Source of the DNA: Sphingomonas aerolata
Lineage (GTDB): Bacteria; Pseudomonadota; Alphaproteobacteria; Sphingomonadales; Sphingomonadaceae
Length of the DNA stretch: 64,000 bases
Direction of reading: 5' to 3'
Assembly: GCF_003046295.1 (NCBI RefSeq)
Contig: NZ_PZZN01000002.1
Span: 310,001 to 374,000, forward strand
Part shown: positions 47,005 through 54,126 of the stretch, piece after piece
How the letters are laid out: each line of letters opens with the position of its first letter
Numbering within the stretch: position 1 is the first letter of the stretch
The notes under the pieces: generated by a model
Seen by the model: the letters and a program-made list of their open reading frames with translations, nothing else
The model's database searches: none
Told to the model about the DNA's origin: nothing
Program-made: the position numbers and the translations under genes

Positions 47005-47670
47005 ATGCGTAAGCTTTCCATCGCAGTCGCCATCGCAGCAGCCGCCCTCGCCGCTCCGGCGTTCGCGCAGGACATGTCGGCTCCTGCCCCCACCGACAAC
47101 AGCGCAGCGCCCGGCGAAGCCGCTGCACCGGACGGCTCGAAGGCCTTCGGGATCGAGCCGTATTTCGGCGTCATGGGCGGTTGGGAGCAGTTCGACAACG
47201 AAGCCGGTCACGGCATCCCGCAGGCGCTGAACGCCAACGGCACGCTGCGTCGCGGCTACAAGCCCTCGGGTTCGCTCGTTCAGGGCGTCTTGGGCGTCAA
47301 CGTTCCGCTGGGCCCGGTCTTCGTCGGCGCAGAAGGTAACGTGATCAAGGGCATCGATGGCAACATCGACTGGCAGTATGGCGCAGCAGGCCGTTTCGGT
47401 TTCCGCGCTGGCGACAGCGGCCTGATCTACGGCAAGGTCGGCTACCAGTGGGTCAACTTCGACCATTTCTCGGGCCTGTCGAACACGGTTCCCAACACGA
47501 ACCGCGACTATAGCGCGATCACCTACGGCATCGGCGCCGAAGTCGGTCCGCAGAGCATCGGCCTGAAGGGCATCACCGGTAACGCGGGCTTCCGCATCCG
47601 CGCCGAGGTCAACACCTTCGGCGATGCGCAGAGCTTCCGCCCGATGCTGGGTATCGTCACGCACTTCTGA
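47005..47670 (+). CDS. Outer-membrane beta-barrel protein
   Basis: A 221-residue protein with signal peptide MRKLSIAVAIAAAALAAPAFAQD-type (cleavage after AFA) and a mature part of alternating beta strands: GIEPYFGVMGGWEQF, GVLGVNVPLGPVFVGAEGNV, YGKVGYQWVNFD and YGIGAEVGPQ, ending FRPMLGIVTHF. It fits opacity-type eight-stranded barrels of the OmpA/Omp_b-brl superfamily. Its codon usage looks relaxed and a strong terminator follows, both consistent with high expression. Confidence 0.85.
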   Translation: MRKLSIAVAIAAAALAAPAFAQDMSAPAPTDNSAAPGEAAAPDGSKAFGIEPYFGVMGGWEQFDNEAGHGIPQALNANGTLRRGYKPSGSLVQGVLGVNVPLGPVFVGAEGNVIKGIDGNIDWQYGAAGRFGFRAGDSGLIYGKVGYQWVNFDHFSGLSNTVPNTNRDYSAITYGIGAEVGPQSIGLKGITGNAGFRIRAEVNTFGDAQSFRPMLGIVTHF

Positions 47671-47694
47671 GCCTTGGCTTAGGTACGTGAAATC

Positions 47695-47730
47695 GGGCGG
47701 GGTGCGAGCGATCGCACCCCGCCCTTTTTT
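47695..47730 (+). terminator. Rho-independent terminator after the outer-membrane protein
   Basis: A perfect 13-base-pair stem, GGGCGGGGTGCGA with TCGCACCCCGCCC, has a GCGA loop and is followed by TTTTTT. Confidence 0.95.
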
Positions 47731-47893
47731 GTGTCCGGCGCGGATCGGCCGGGCCGCGTGGAGAGGCGTCGAGCGGTGCCATGACGTCCTCCTGATGTTC
47801 CCTATGCGTTCTGGCGCATTTCCGACTCGTTTCGCCGCATGTGAGTCGACGGGCGAGTGACATCGACTCGTGGCCGCTTAGGCGCGAAAGGCG

Positions 47894-48673
47894 ATGGAGT
47901 ATGTGTTTGATTTTATGCGGTTGCTGAGCGGCAATCGCGGGACGGGTGGCGCCCGTCGTCGGAGCGGTCCGGGTCTCGCGCTACAGCTCCGCCTGGTGTT
48001 CTACGGCGTGCTGATCGGGCTGATGGTGCCGACGTTGCGCAAGATCGACTGGTCGCCGCTCGTCCCGCCGGGGCTGAAGGTCGAATGGCCGACCGGGTTC
48101 GGCGTGACCTGGCCCGCGGGGCAGCTCCACGTGCCGGGCGGCTGGGGGCGGCTGCGCGATACCGCCGCCGACGTCGCGCCGTCCGCTACGGGCTTGGGCA
48201 GCGCGGCCGCGACTGCGGCGGCTGCGGCGGCGGGCGCGGCGGGCGGGCTGATCGTCGGGGCCGGGTCTGGGGCTGGGGCCGGGTCTGGCGCTGGGGCCGG
48301 CGCGGTGGGGGCGGGGAAGGCGGTGTCGGCGCGCTTCACGATCTGTGGCCGGGCCAAGCGGGTCAACTGCATGGTCGATGGCGACACCTTCTGGATGAAC
48401 CGCACCAAGATCCGCATCGCCGATATCGACACCCCCGAAACGCACCCGCCGCGCTGCAAGGCCGAGGCACGCGCGGGCCACCGCGCGACGCTGCGGATGC
48501 AGGCGCTGCTCAATGCCGGGCCGTTCACGCTGACGCGGATCAAGCGCGACGTCGACAAATACGGGCGCAAGCTGCGGCTGGTGCAGCGAGACGGGCGCTC
48601 GCTGGGCGACACGCTGGTCCGCGAGGGGCTGGCGCGGCGTTATGGCGGGGGGAAGCGGTCGCCCTGGTGCTGA
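47894..48673 (+). CDS. Membrane-anchored thermonuclease-like protein
   Basis: A 259-residue protein with an N-terminal membrane helix (LVFYGVLIGLMVPTLRKI), a Gly/Ala-rich linker that contains GAGSGAGAGSGAGAGA (encoded by an 18-base direct repeat), and a C-terminal staphylococcal-nuclease domain. The nuclease part keeps MVDGDTFWMN, TKIRIADIDTPETH, and DKYGRKLRLV, with the expected catalytic Arg and Asp residues. The topology suggests a nuclease held at the inner membrane facing the periplasm. Small-cysteine content might stabilise it (TICGRAKRVNC). Confidence 0.85.
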   Translation: MEYVFDFMRLLSGNRGTGGARRRSGPGLALQLRLVFYGVLIGLMVPTLRKIDWSPLVPPGLKVEWPTGFGVTWPAGQLHVPGGWGRLRDTAADVAPSATGLGSAAATAAAAAAGAAGGLIVGAGSGAGAGSGAGAGAVGAGKAVSARFTICGRAKRVNCMVDGDTFWMNRTKIRIADIDTPETHPPRCKAEARAGHRATLRMQALLNAGPFTLTRIKRDVDKYGRKLRLVQRDGRSLGDTLVREGLARRYGGGKRSPWC

Positions 48674-48811
48674 GGGCTTACTGCAAAGCGAAACGCTGAT
48701 ATGCCGTCGCCATGGCTCCACAGGTCGAGGCGCGGGACAAGCTGGAAGTCGGTGACGACGGGCCGGTCGACCGCGGCTATGACGGCTGGAAGCGTGCGAA
48801 GGGCTGTCGGA

Positions 48812-49054
48812 TCAGGCTGCCTTTGCGGTTAGCTCCAGGCCGAGCGCCTTGAGAGTGCGGATGACCGAATCGAGCGCGATATCCGGCCGTGGGCTGGGCG
48901 GATCGGCGATGCCGCGGACCTGGGCTACGTCGGCCAGCGCGGCGGCGATCAGCGCCGGATCGCCGTCTTCGAAGACTGCTTCGAGATAGGCGAGCACCGC
49001 GGCGTCGCTGTCGAGATGCGCGGTGGGGCTCCATCTGGTCGTTTCGATGCCCAT
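48812..49054 (-). CDS. Antitoxin of a HigBA-like module
   Basis: An 80-residue DNA-binding-type protein of the HI1420-like addiction-module antidote group. The pattern FEDGDPALIAAALADVAQVR and GIADPPSPRPDIALDSVIRT, with a short C-terminal LKALGLELTAKAA, fits this family, in which the helix-turn-helix is degenerate. It is encoded directly after the toxin; its ATG overlaps the toxin TAA by one base. It would neutralise the toxin and repress the pair. Confidence 0.85.
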   Translation of the reverse strand: MGIETTRWSPTAHLDSDAAVLAYLEAVFEDGDPALIAAALADVAQVRGIADPPSPRPDIALDSVIRTLKALGLELTAKAA

Positions 49055-49368
49055 TAGTCGGACTCCCAAGCCTTGGCGATCGCGCGGGCCCGGCGAATAT
49101 CGTCGCTCTGTCGTGATTTGTCACCTCCGGTCAGCAGGAGGACGAGCGTTGCGCCGTGGCGTGCGATGTAGATCCGATAGCCCGGGCCATAGTCGATGCG
49201 CAGTTCGCCGATACCGCCCCCGAGCGATTTGACGTCGCCATAGTGGCCGAGTGCTAAACGGCGAATGCAGACGGCAATCCGGGCCTTGGCGCGTATGTCA
49301 CGAAGCCCGGTGAACCAGCGGGTGAAGTTTACCGTTTGACGGATCTCAATGGGAAGCGGTTCGTCCAT
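49054..49368 (-). CDS. RelE/ParE-type toxin of a HigBA-like module
   Basis: A 104-residue protein of the phage Gp49/HigB-like toxin group, expected to cut mRNA on the ribosome. The sequence IEIRQTVNFTRWFTGLRDIR, IGELRIDYGPGYRIYIARHG and LLLTGGDKSRQSDDIRRARA carries the fold's conserved Arg/Tyr residues. The toxin precedes its antitoxin, the reverse of most type II modules and typical of HigBA. It is an isolated pair on the chromosome with no integrase nearby. Confidence 0.88.
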   Translation of the reverse strand: MDEPLPIEIRQTVNFTRWFTGLRDIRAKARIAVCIRRLALGHYGDVKSLGGGIGELRIDYGPGYRIYIARHGATLVLLLTGGDKSRQSDDIRRARAIAKAWESD

Positions 49369-49468
49369 GGCCTGCCGCTGCCGTTCCTGGGGTCGTTGGC
49401 GAAAGCCCGGCAACGCGTACCCAGAATTGTGGCAGGCCCAAGCTGAACCCGGTCGAGAACGGATCGGC

Positions 49469-49560
49469 CGGCATGGGCAAAGCCCATGCCGTCGGCCGGC
49501 GCTGATGGCGCCGCCGGCCGGTCGCGCCGCCGGGGCGGGGTTTAGCGGTGGCTAAACCCG
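49469..49560. repeat. Palindrome-rich spacer between nrdB and the toxin gene
   Basis: Two strong hairpins lie in the 205-base gap: CGGCATGGGC-AAA-GCCCATGCCG (49469-49491), a perfect ten-base-pair stem, and GGGTTTAGC-GGTG-GCTAAACCC (49538-49559), nine base pairs. GC-rich inverted sequences such as GGCGCCGCCGGCC lie between. The second hairpin is about 15 bases past the nrdB stop on the nrdB strand and may end that transcript, although no T-run follows. Confidence 0.75.
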
Positions 49561-49573
49561 CGCGCGGCGCGAG

Positions 49574-50629
49574 TTACTCCGCAGCCACGCCCGCCAGCGA
49601 GAACATGTCGCCGCCGTCGGCGAGGTCCTCGTTCGCGGCGGGGCCCTTCTTGGCGGTCTGGCGCTTGTCGAAGCTGTCCCAGACGTCGTTCCACTGGCCC
49701 TTGGTTGCGGCCTTCGAATATTCGGTGGCGCGCTGTTCGAAGAAGTTGGCGTGCTCGACGCCGTTGAGCATCGGGGCGAGCCAGGGGAGCGGGTGCTCAT
49801 CGATCATGTAGATCGGCTTGAGGCCGAGCTGCGTCATGCGCCAGTCGGCGATGAAGCGGATATACTTCTTGATCTCCTTGGGGGTCATGCCGTTGACCGG
49901 ACCCATCTCGAAGGCGAGATCGATGAAATTGTCCTCGAGGCGGATCGTCGTCTGGCAGACATCGGCGATGTCGTCCTTGACCGCCTTGGTCAGGCACTGA
50001 CGCTCGGCGCAGAAGGTGTGGAACATCTTGATGATGCCCTCGCAGTGCAGCGATTCGTCGCGGATCGACCAGGTGACGATCTGGCCCATGCCCTTCATCT
50101 TGTTGAAGCGCGGGAAGTTCATCAGCATCGCGAACGAGGCGAAGAGCTGGACGCCCTCGGTGAAGCCGCCGAACATCGCGAGCGTGCGCGCGATATCCTC
50201 GTCATTGTCGACGCCGAAGCTCTGCATATAGTCATGCTTGTCCTTCAGCTCGGCATATTCGAGGAAGGCGCCATATTCGCTCTCGGGCATGCCGATCGTG
50301 TCGAGCAGGTGGCTGTAGGCGGCGATGTGCACCGTCTCCATGTTGCTGAACGCGGCCAGCATCATCTTGATCTCGGTCGGCTTGAACACGCGGCCGTACT
50401 TCTCGTGGTAGCAATCCTGCACCTCGACGTCGGCCTGGGTGAAGAAGCGGAAGATCTGCGTCAGCAGGTTGCGCTCATGATCGCTGAGCTTCTGCGCCCA
50501 GTCGCGGCAATCCTCACCCAGGGGCACTTCCTCGGGGAGCCAGTGCAGCTGCTGCTGGCGCTTCCAGAATTCGAACGCCCAGGGGTATTCGAACGGCTTG
50601 TACTGCTTGCGGGCTTCGAGGAGGGACAT
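49574..50629 (-). CDS. nrdB: Ribonucleotide reductase small subunit, class I
   Basis: Radical-generating beta subunit, 351 residues, which supplies the tyrosyl radical for NTP reduction by NrdA. Two di-iron ligands and the radical Tyr lie in the E98-x2-H101-x3-Y105 series (METVHIAAY). The second half of the iron site is in RDESLHCEG (Glu/His). The C-terminal end DMFSLAGVAAE would bind the large subunit. No nrdA lies in the window. The next gene upstream on the same strand ends 45 bases earlier. Confidence 0.95.
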   Translation of the reverse strand: MSLLEARKQYKPFEYPWAFEFWKRQQQLHWLPEEVPLGEDCRDWAQKLSDHERNLLTQIFRFFTQADVEVQDCYHEKYGRVFKPTEIKMMLAAFSNMETVHIAAYSHLLDTIGMPESEYGAFLEYAELKDKHDYMQSFGVDNDEDIARTLAMFGGFTEGVQLFASFAMLMNFPRFNKMKGMGQIVTWSIRDESLHCEGIIKMFHTFCAERQCLTKAVKDDIADVCQTTIRLEDNFIDLAFEMGPVNGMTPKEIKKYIRFIADWRMTQLGLKPIYMIDEHPLPWLAPMLNGVEHANFFEQRATEYSKAATKGQWNDVWDSFDKRQTAKKGPAANEDLADGGDMFSLAGVAAE

Positions 50630-50674
50630 GGGATACTCCGGGACAAATTTAGGAAATTGAGGAAACTGGTGAGG

Positions 50675-50953
50675 CTAGAAACGGCTTGAACTGGTGATGA
50701 CGACGACGAGGAACAGCAGCGACGCGATCGGTGCGGCGATCATCAGCACGCGGCCACGCTGGCGGATCTTGCCGATGTCGAGCGCGCCGGGGTTCCAGCC
50801 GGGGGTCGGACCCCAGAAGGTCTCGCCGCGAAAGTCGCCCGACCAGGGATTATGGTCGAGCCGGCTCCAGTGACGGCCCAGAATCATGTTCGCCGCGCAG
50901 ATGCCGACGACCGCGAGGATCAGGACGAGCGTGTTCACGATTCGAGCGTCCAT
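50675..50953 (-). CDS. Small two-helix membrane protein
   Basis: A 92-residue protein with a membrane helix at each end (IVNTLVLILAVVGICAANMI and VLMIAAPIASLLFLVVVITS) and a polar loop between. It overlaps the stop of the next gene upstream by 19 bases, and the pair reads as a small operon just upstream of nrdB. I do not recognise a family. Coding potential is supported by the overlap, the clean length and the composition. Confidence 0.65.
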   Translation of the reverse strand: MDARIVNTLVLILAVVGICAANMILGRHWSRLDHNPWSGDFRGETFWGPTPGWNPGALDIGKIRQRGRVLMIAAPIASLLFLVVVITSSSRF

Positions 50954-51138
50954 TGCCACATCGCGCCCGCCGACAGCGCGAGCACGATCGCGCCCGAGGT
51001 GAGCATGATGCCGATCATCCGGAAAGCATAGACCTGCTTGTCGCTGACATCGGGGCTGCGCAGCCGCAACAGCATCGCGACGCCGATGATCCCGAGCAGG
51101 GCCGCGACGACAAACATGATGGCGCTGCCATAGGTCAT
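50935..51138 (-). CDS. Small two-helix membrane protein
   Basis: A 67-residue protein with two predicted membrane helices (YGSAIMFVVAALLGIIGVAM and AFRMIGIMLTSGAIVLALSA) separated by a polar turn. It is the first gene of a two-gene unit with the overlapping membrane protein that follows. No family is recognised; its role is unknown. Confidence 0.65.
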   Translation of the reverse strand: MTYGSAIMFVVAALLGIIGVAMLLRLRSPDVSDKQVYAFRMIGIMLTSGAIVLALSAGAMWQWTLES

Positions 51139-51194
51139 GCGACCAATGCCCGAGACGCGCGTTCTGCACCCGGACCCACCACAGGAGACGCAAA

Positions 51195-51443
51195 ATGGTC
51201 GACGCAACCCAGATCAAGGAACACGCTGAAGTCATCGGCGCGGACGGCGTTCATGTCGGTACCGTCGATCATGTCGACGGCGACCGCATCAAGCTGACCA
51301 AGAATGATTCGCCGCAGTCGCAGGACGGGCAGGGCGCCAAGCATCACTATATCTCGCTCGGCCTCGTCGCCGAGATCGAGGGTGACAAGGTTCGCCTGAG
51401 CGCGACCGGCGCGAACGCGCTGACGTTCGAAGAGAGCGAGTAA
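51195..51443 (+). CDS. DUF2171 domain protein
   Basis: An 82-residue protein with the DUF2171 pattern: MVDATQIKEHAEVIGADGVH, GTVDHVDGDRIKLTKNDSPQ and HHYISLGLVAEIEGDKVRLS. The fold resembles a PRC-barrel-like small beta barrel. No function is established. A GGAGACGC ribosome site lies just upstream, and a terminator hairpin follows about 50 bases past the stop. Confidence 0.85.
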   Translation: MVDATQIKEHAEVIGADGVHVGTVDHVDGDRIKLTKNDSPQSQDGQGAKHHYISLGLVAEIEGDKVRLSATGANALTFEESE

Positions 51444-51493
51444 CCGCGCGGCGCCCTCTCCCGAGCGGAGGGGGCGCGCCGAGTGCACGACAG

Positions 51494-51525
51494 GGGCGTT
51501 CCGGAGCGATCCGGGGCGCCCTTTT
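51494..51525 (+). terminator. Rho-independent terminator after the DUF2171 gene
   Basis: GGGCGTTCCGG and CCGGGGCGCCC form an 11-base-pair stem with two wobbles and an AGCGAT loop, followed by TTTT. A second GC hairpin, GCGCCCTCTCC...GGAGGGGGCGC, lies just before it. Confidence 0.75.
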
Positions 51526-51904
51526 CGCGTCGTACGTACGCGGCCTCGCGCTGCTGCACCGGCCACCCGAATCGGGGTGGCGTCGGCCGGAGTCCGCCCG
51601 GCGGCAGAGTGCGATTTGCTGCGCATGTCGTCTCCGTCCTAGCTGGGCCCGGCGTCGCCGATGGGCGGCGCTGCGTGACGCCATTTATCTACATGATCGG
51701 GCCGGATATCGCTATGCACTTATTTCGATAAGAGCCGCGAATTATCCGACTTGCACCTAGGGATGGTGTGGTGGGGCGCGTTTCGACACCAGATACGGGA
51801 TCGGGCGTCGGGAGGCGGTGGGGTGGTCGCGACCCGCGCGGGACCGCGGAATTCCGCGGGTTTCGGGGCCGGACAGGCGCTGCCCGGGCCCCGAAACGAC
51901 GCGA
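51526..51904. other. Gene-free gap between DUF2171 and the next gene
   Basis: About 380 bases with no coding frame I can support and none of the recurring repeat arms. It includes a lower-GC stretch near 51680-51760. Nothing further is seen. Confidence 0.5.
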
Positions 51905-52216
51905 TCAGGCGGCTTCGGGATCGTCGTCGACCGGGGCCGCGCGACCGGCGGTCGGGAGCAGCGCGGCGAGTGCTGCAATCGCGTCGCCGGTGAAGTGCCG
52001 GACCGCGCCCTCGGGCCCGATCTGGAGCGCATGCTCGGGCGTCAGCGTCGCGGCGCGCTGATGCTCGGGATCGAGCGTGGTCCAGGTGCGGACCGCGGTC
52101 TCCAGGCTGGTCACCTCGGCGACGTCGGTGTCGCCGCGGGGTACGTTTTCGAGCGCGGCGCTCATCCGCCAGTCGATGTCGAGCGGCGTCGTGTCGCCCC
52201 AATAGGCTTCGGTCAT
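51905..52216 (-). CDS. Hypothetical protein, acidic and small
   Basis: A 103-residue soluble protein starting MTEAYWGDTTPLDIDWRM, with segments TLDPEHQRAATLTPEHALQI and GAVRHFTGDAIAALAALLPT. No signal peptide, membrane helix or known motif is seen. The ATG chosen has GGAGG at seven bases; a nearer ATG six bases upstream is possible. It is followed by nhaA on the same strand in the upstream direction, 64 bases apart. Confidence 0.6.
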   Translation of the reverse strand: MTEAYWGDTTPLDIDWRMSAALENVPRGDTDVAEVTSLETAVRTWTTLDPEHQRAATLTPEHALQIGPEGAVRHFTGDAIAALAALLPTAGRAAPVDDDPEAA

Positions 52217-52279
52217 CGTCATACCTCCATCACGCGAGAACCCCATGGAAGCGCCCGGTGGCCGGCGGAGGTTCCGTGG

Positions 52280-53668
52280 TCAGCCGGCCTCGGTCCGCGC
52301 CGCGGCGGTGCGCAGCAGGACATAGCCGAGCGCACCCGAGGCGAGCGACGCGGCGAGCACCGCGAGCGACGCCATCTCGGTCCGCTGCGCATCGGGAAAG
52401 GCGAGATTGGCGATGAACAGCGAGATGGTGAAGCCGATCCCCGACAGCGCACCGATCGCGAGCACCATCCGCCAGGTGACCGCGTCGGGCAGTTCGGCAG
52501 CGCCCGCCTTGACCGCGAGCCAGGTCGCGGTGACGAAGCCGAGCGGCTTGCCGAACGCGAGGCCTGCGAACACGCCGATCCCGAGCAGCGATCCCGCGGC
52601 GTCGGCGAGCAGGTCCGACGAGAAGTGGATCCGCACGGCCGACAGCGCGAACAGCGGCAGGACGACATAGGACACCCAGGGGTTGAGCATCTGGACGAGG
52701 CGTTCGGCGGGTTCGTCGGTCGCCTCGGTCATTTCCTGGATATAGCCGAGCTGTTGCTGCGCCTTGCGCTGGATTTCCTCATTGTCCTCGGGGTCGCCCG
52801 ACTCCGCCTCGTCGACCGCCTGCTTGAAGCGGTCGATCGGGGCCTGGACGCGCTCGGCGAAGCGGCGCTCGGACAGCCGTGACTGGGTTGGCGACAACAG
52901 CCCGAGCATCACCCCGGCGATCGTCGCATGGATGCCCGAGGCATAGACGCCCGCCCAGACGATCAGCCCGAGCAGCACATAGGGGATGGGCGATACGAGC
53001 TTCAGCCGCAGCAGCACGAAGATCGCGACATAGGCGACCGCCGCGACGACGAGCATCGGCAGGACCAGGGTGCCGGTATAGGCGACGGCGATGACGAGCA
53101 GCCCGCCGACATCGTCGATCGCCGCGAACGCCAGCAGCACCGCGCGGATCGACACGGGCAGCCGGGTCGCGAACATGCCGATGATCGCGAGCGCGAACGC
53201 GGTGTCGGAGGTGATGACGGTGCCCCAGCCGCTCGCCGCCTCGGTCCCGTAGTTGAAGGCGAGATAGACCGCGACGGGGACGAGGATCCCGCCGATCGCG
53301 CCGGCGAGCGGGAACATCGCGGTGCGCACGGTCGAGAGCGCGCCCTTGGTGAATTCGCGCTTCACCTCCGCGCCGATGATCAGGAAGAACAGCGGCAAAA
53401 GCGCCTCGTTCACCCAGTCGGCGAGCGGGTGCGCGGCGCGGAAGCTGCCGAGCCGGATTTCGAGCGTGCTGTCCCACATCGTCTGGTAATCATGTGCGAT
53501 CGGCAGGTTGGTGCAGACCAAAGCGACGATCGTGGCGATGAGCAGCGGCCCGCCGACGACCTGATCGGCGGCGAAGAACGGTGCGAGGCGGTGGAGGAAA
53601 CCGGCGGCGGCGGGCGAATGATGCGCGCGCGCCGCCAGCTTGCCGGAGAGACGGGGGGTGAGGGCCAT
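52280..53668 (-). CDS. nhaA: Na+/H+ antiporter NhaA
   Basis: Inner-membrane antiporter of 462 residues that removes sodium in exchange for protons. The paired aspartates of the NhaA ion site are expected in the TSDTAFALAIIGM (one Asp) and AFAAIDDVGGLLVIAVAY (two Asp) segments, both present. The membrane part has about 12 helices, such as LLIATIVALVCTNLPIAH. A charged insert (AVDEAESGDPEDNEEIQRKA) makes it longer than the E. coli protein. A 12-base tandem repeat lies about 60 bases upstream of the start. Confidence 0.93.
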   Translation of the reverse strand: MALTPRLSGKLAARAHHSPAAAGFLHRLAPFFAADQVVGGPLLIATIVALVCTNLPIAHDYQTMWDSTLEIRLGSFRAAHPLADWVNEALLPLFFLIIGAEVKREFTKGALSTVRTAMFPLAGAIGGILVPVAVYLAFNYGTEAASGWGTVITSDTAFALAIIGMFATRLPVSIRAVLLAFAAIDDVGGLLVIAVAYTGTLVLPMLVVAAVAYVAIFVLLRLKLVSPIPYVLLGLIVWAGVYASGIHATIAGVMLGLLSPTQSRLSERRFAERVQAPIDRFKQAVDEAESGDPEDNEEIQRKAQQQLGYIQEMTEATDEPAERLVQMLNPWVSYVVLPLFALSAVRIHFSSDLLADAAGSLLGIGVFAGLAFGKPLGFVTATWLAVKAGAAELPDAVTWRMVLAIGALSGIGFTISLFIANLAFPDAQRTEMASLAVLAASLASGALGYVLLRTAAARTEAG

Positions 53669-53728
53669 GATGTTCCAGGATCGCGTCGGCAGGACGCGCG
53701 TGCGGGTATAACGGTGCAGACCGCCTGT

Positions 53729-53764
53729 CGTATCCCTTGCCGTATCCCTTGCCGTATCCCTTGG
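53729..53764. repeat. 12-base tandem repeat upstream of nhaA
   Basis: Three back-to-back copies of CGTATCCCTTGC (the last ends in G). The repeat lies about 60 bases before the nhaA start codon and 93 before the DUF5818 start, in the divergent promoter region. Slippage could change spacing here. Confidence 0.9.
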
Positions 53765-53856
53765 GCGCGTGGGACACTTCTGGCGGCGGACCGACGCCGC
53801 CGGGGGTTGCGTCGCGCGTCACCTGCGGTATCGCCGCTGGCAGGAGGCCGCGCGCC

Positions 53857-54060
53857 ATGACGACCATCGGAACCAAGATCGACGAGACGGGGACGCTGAT
53901 CCGTGACGGCGGTGCGTTCTATCTGCGCCGCGACATGGGCGGGCGCTATGAGCTCGAGCTCCACCGCACGCCGGTCGACCTGGTCGAGAAGCGCGTCCGG
54001 CTGGTCGGCACGCTGGTCGGCGACGACCTGGTGAATGCGGACGGCGTCTCGCCCGTCTGA
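53857..54060 (+). CDS. DUF5818 family protein
   Basis: A 67-residue protein matching the DUF5818 pattern: GTKIDETGTLIRDGGAFYLR, GRYELELHRTPVDLVEKRVR and VGTLVGDDLVNADGVSP. It appears to be a small beta-rich barrel. Its role is unknown. CAGGAGG precedes the ATG by about ten bases. It is divergent from nhaA and shares its control region. Confidence 0.85.
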   Translation: MTTIGTKIDETGTLIRDGGAFYLRRDMGGRYELELHRTPVDLVEKRVRLVGTLVGDDLVNADGVSPV

Positions 54061-54126
54061 AAGCCGGCCCGGGGTGGATCGAGACCGCCCGGATGCTACA
54101 CCCTCCCCGAATCAGGGGAGTAGTCC

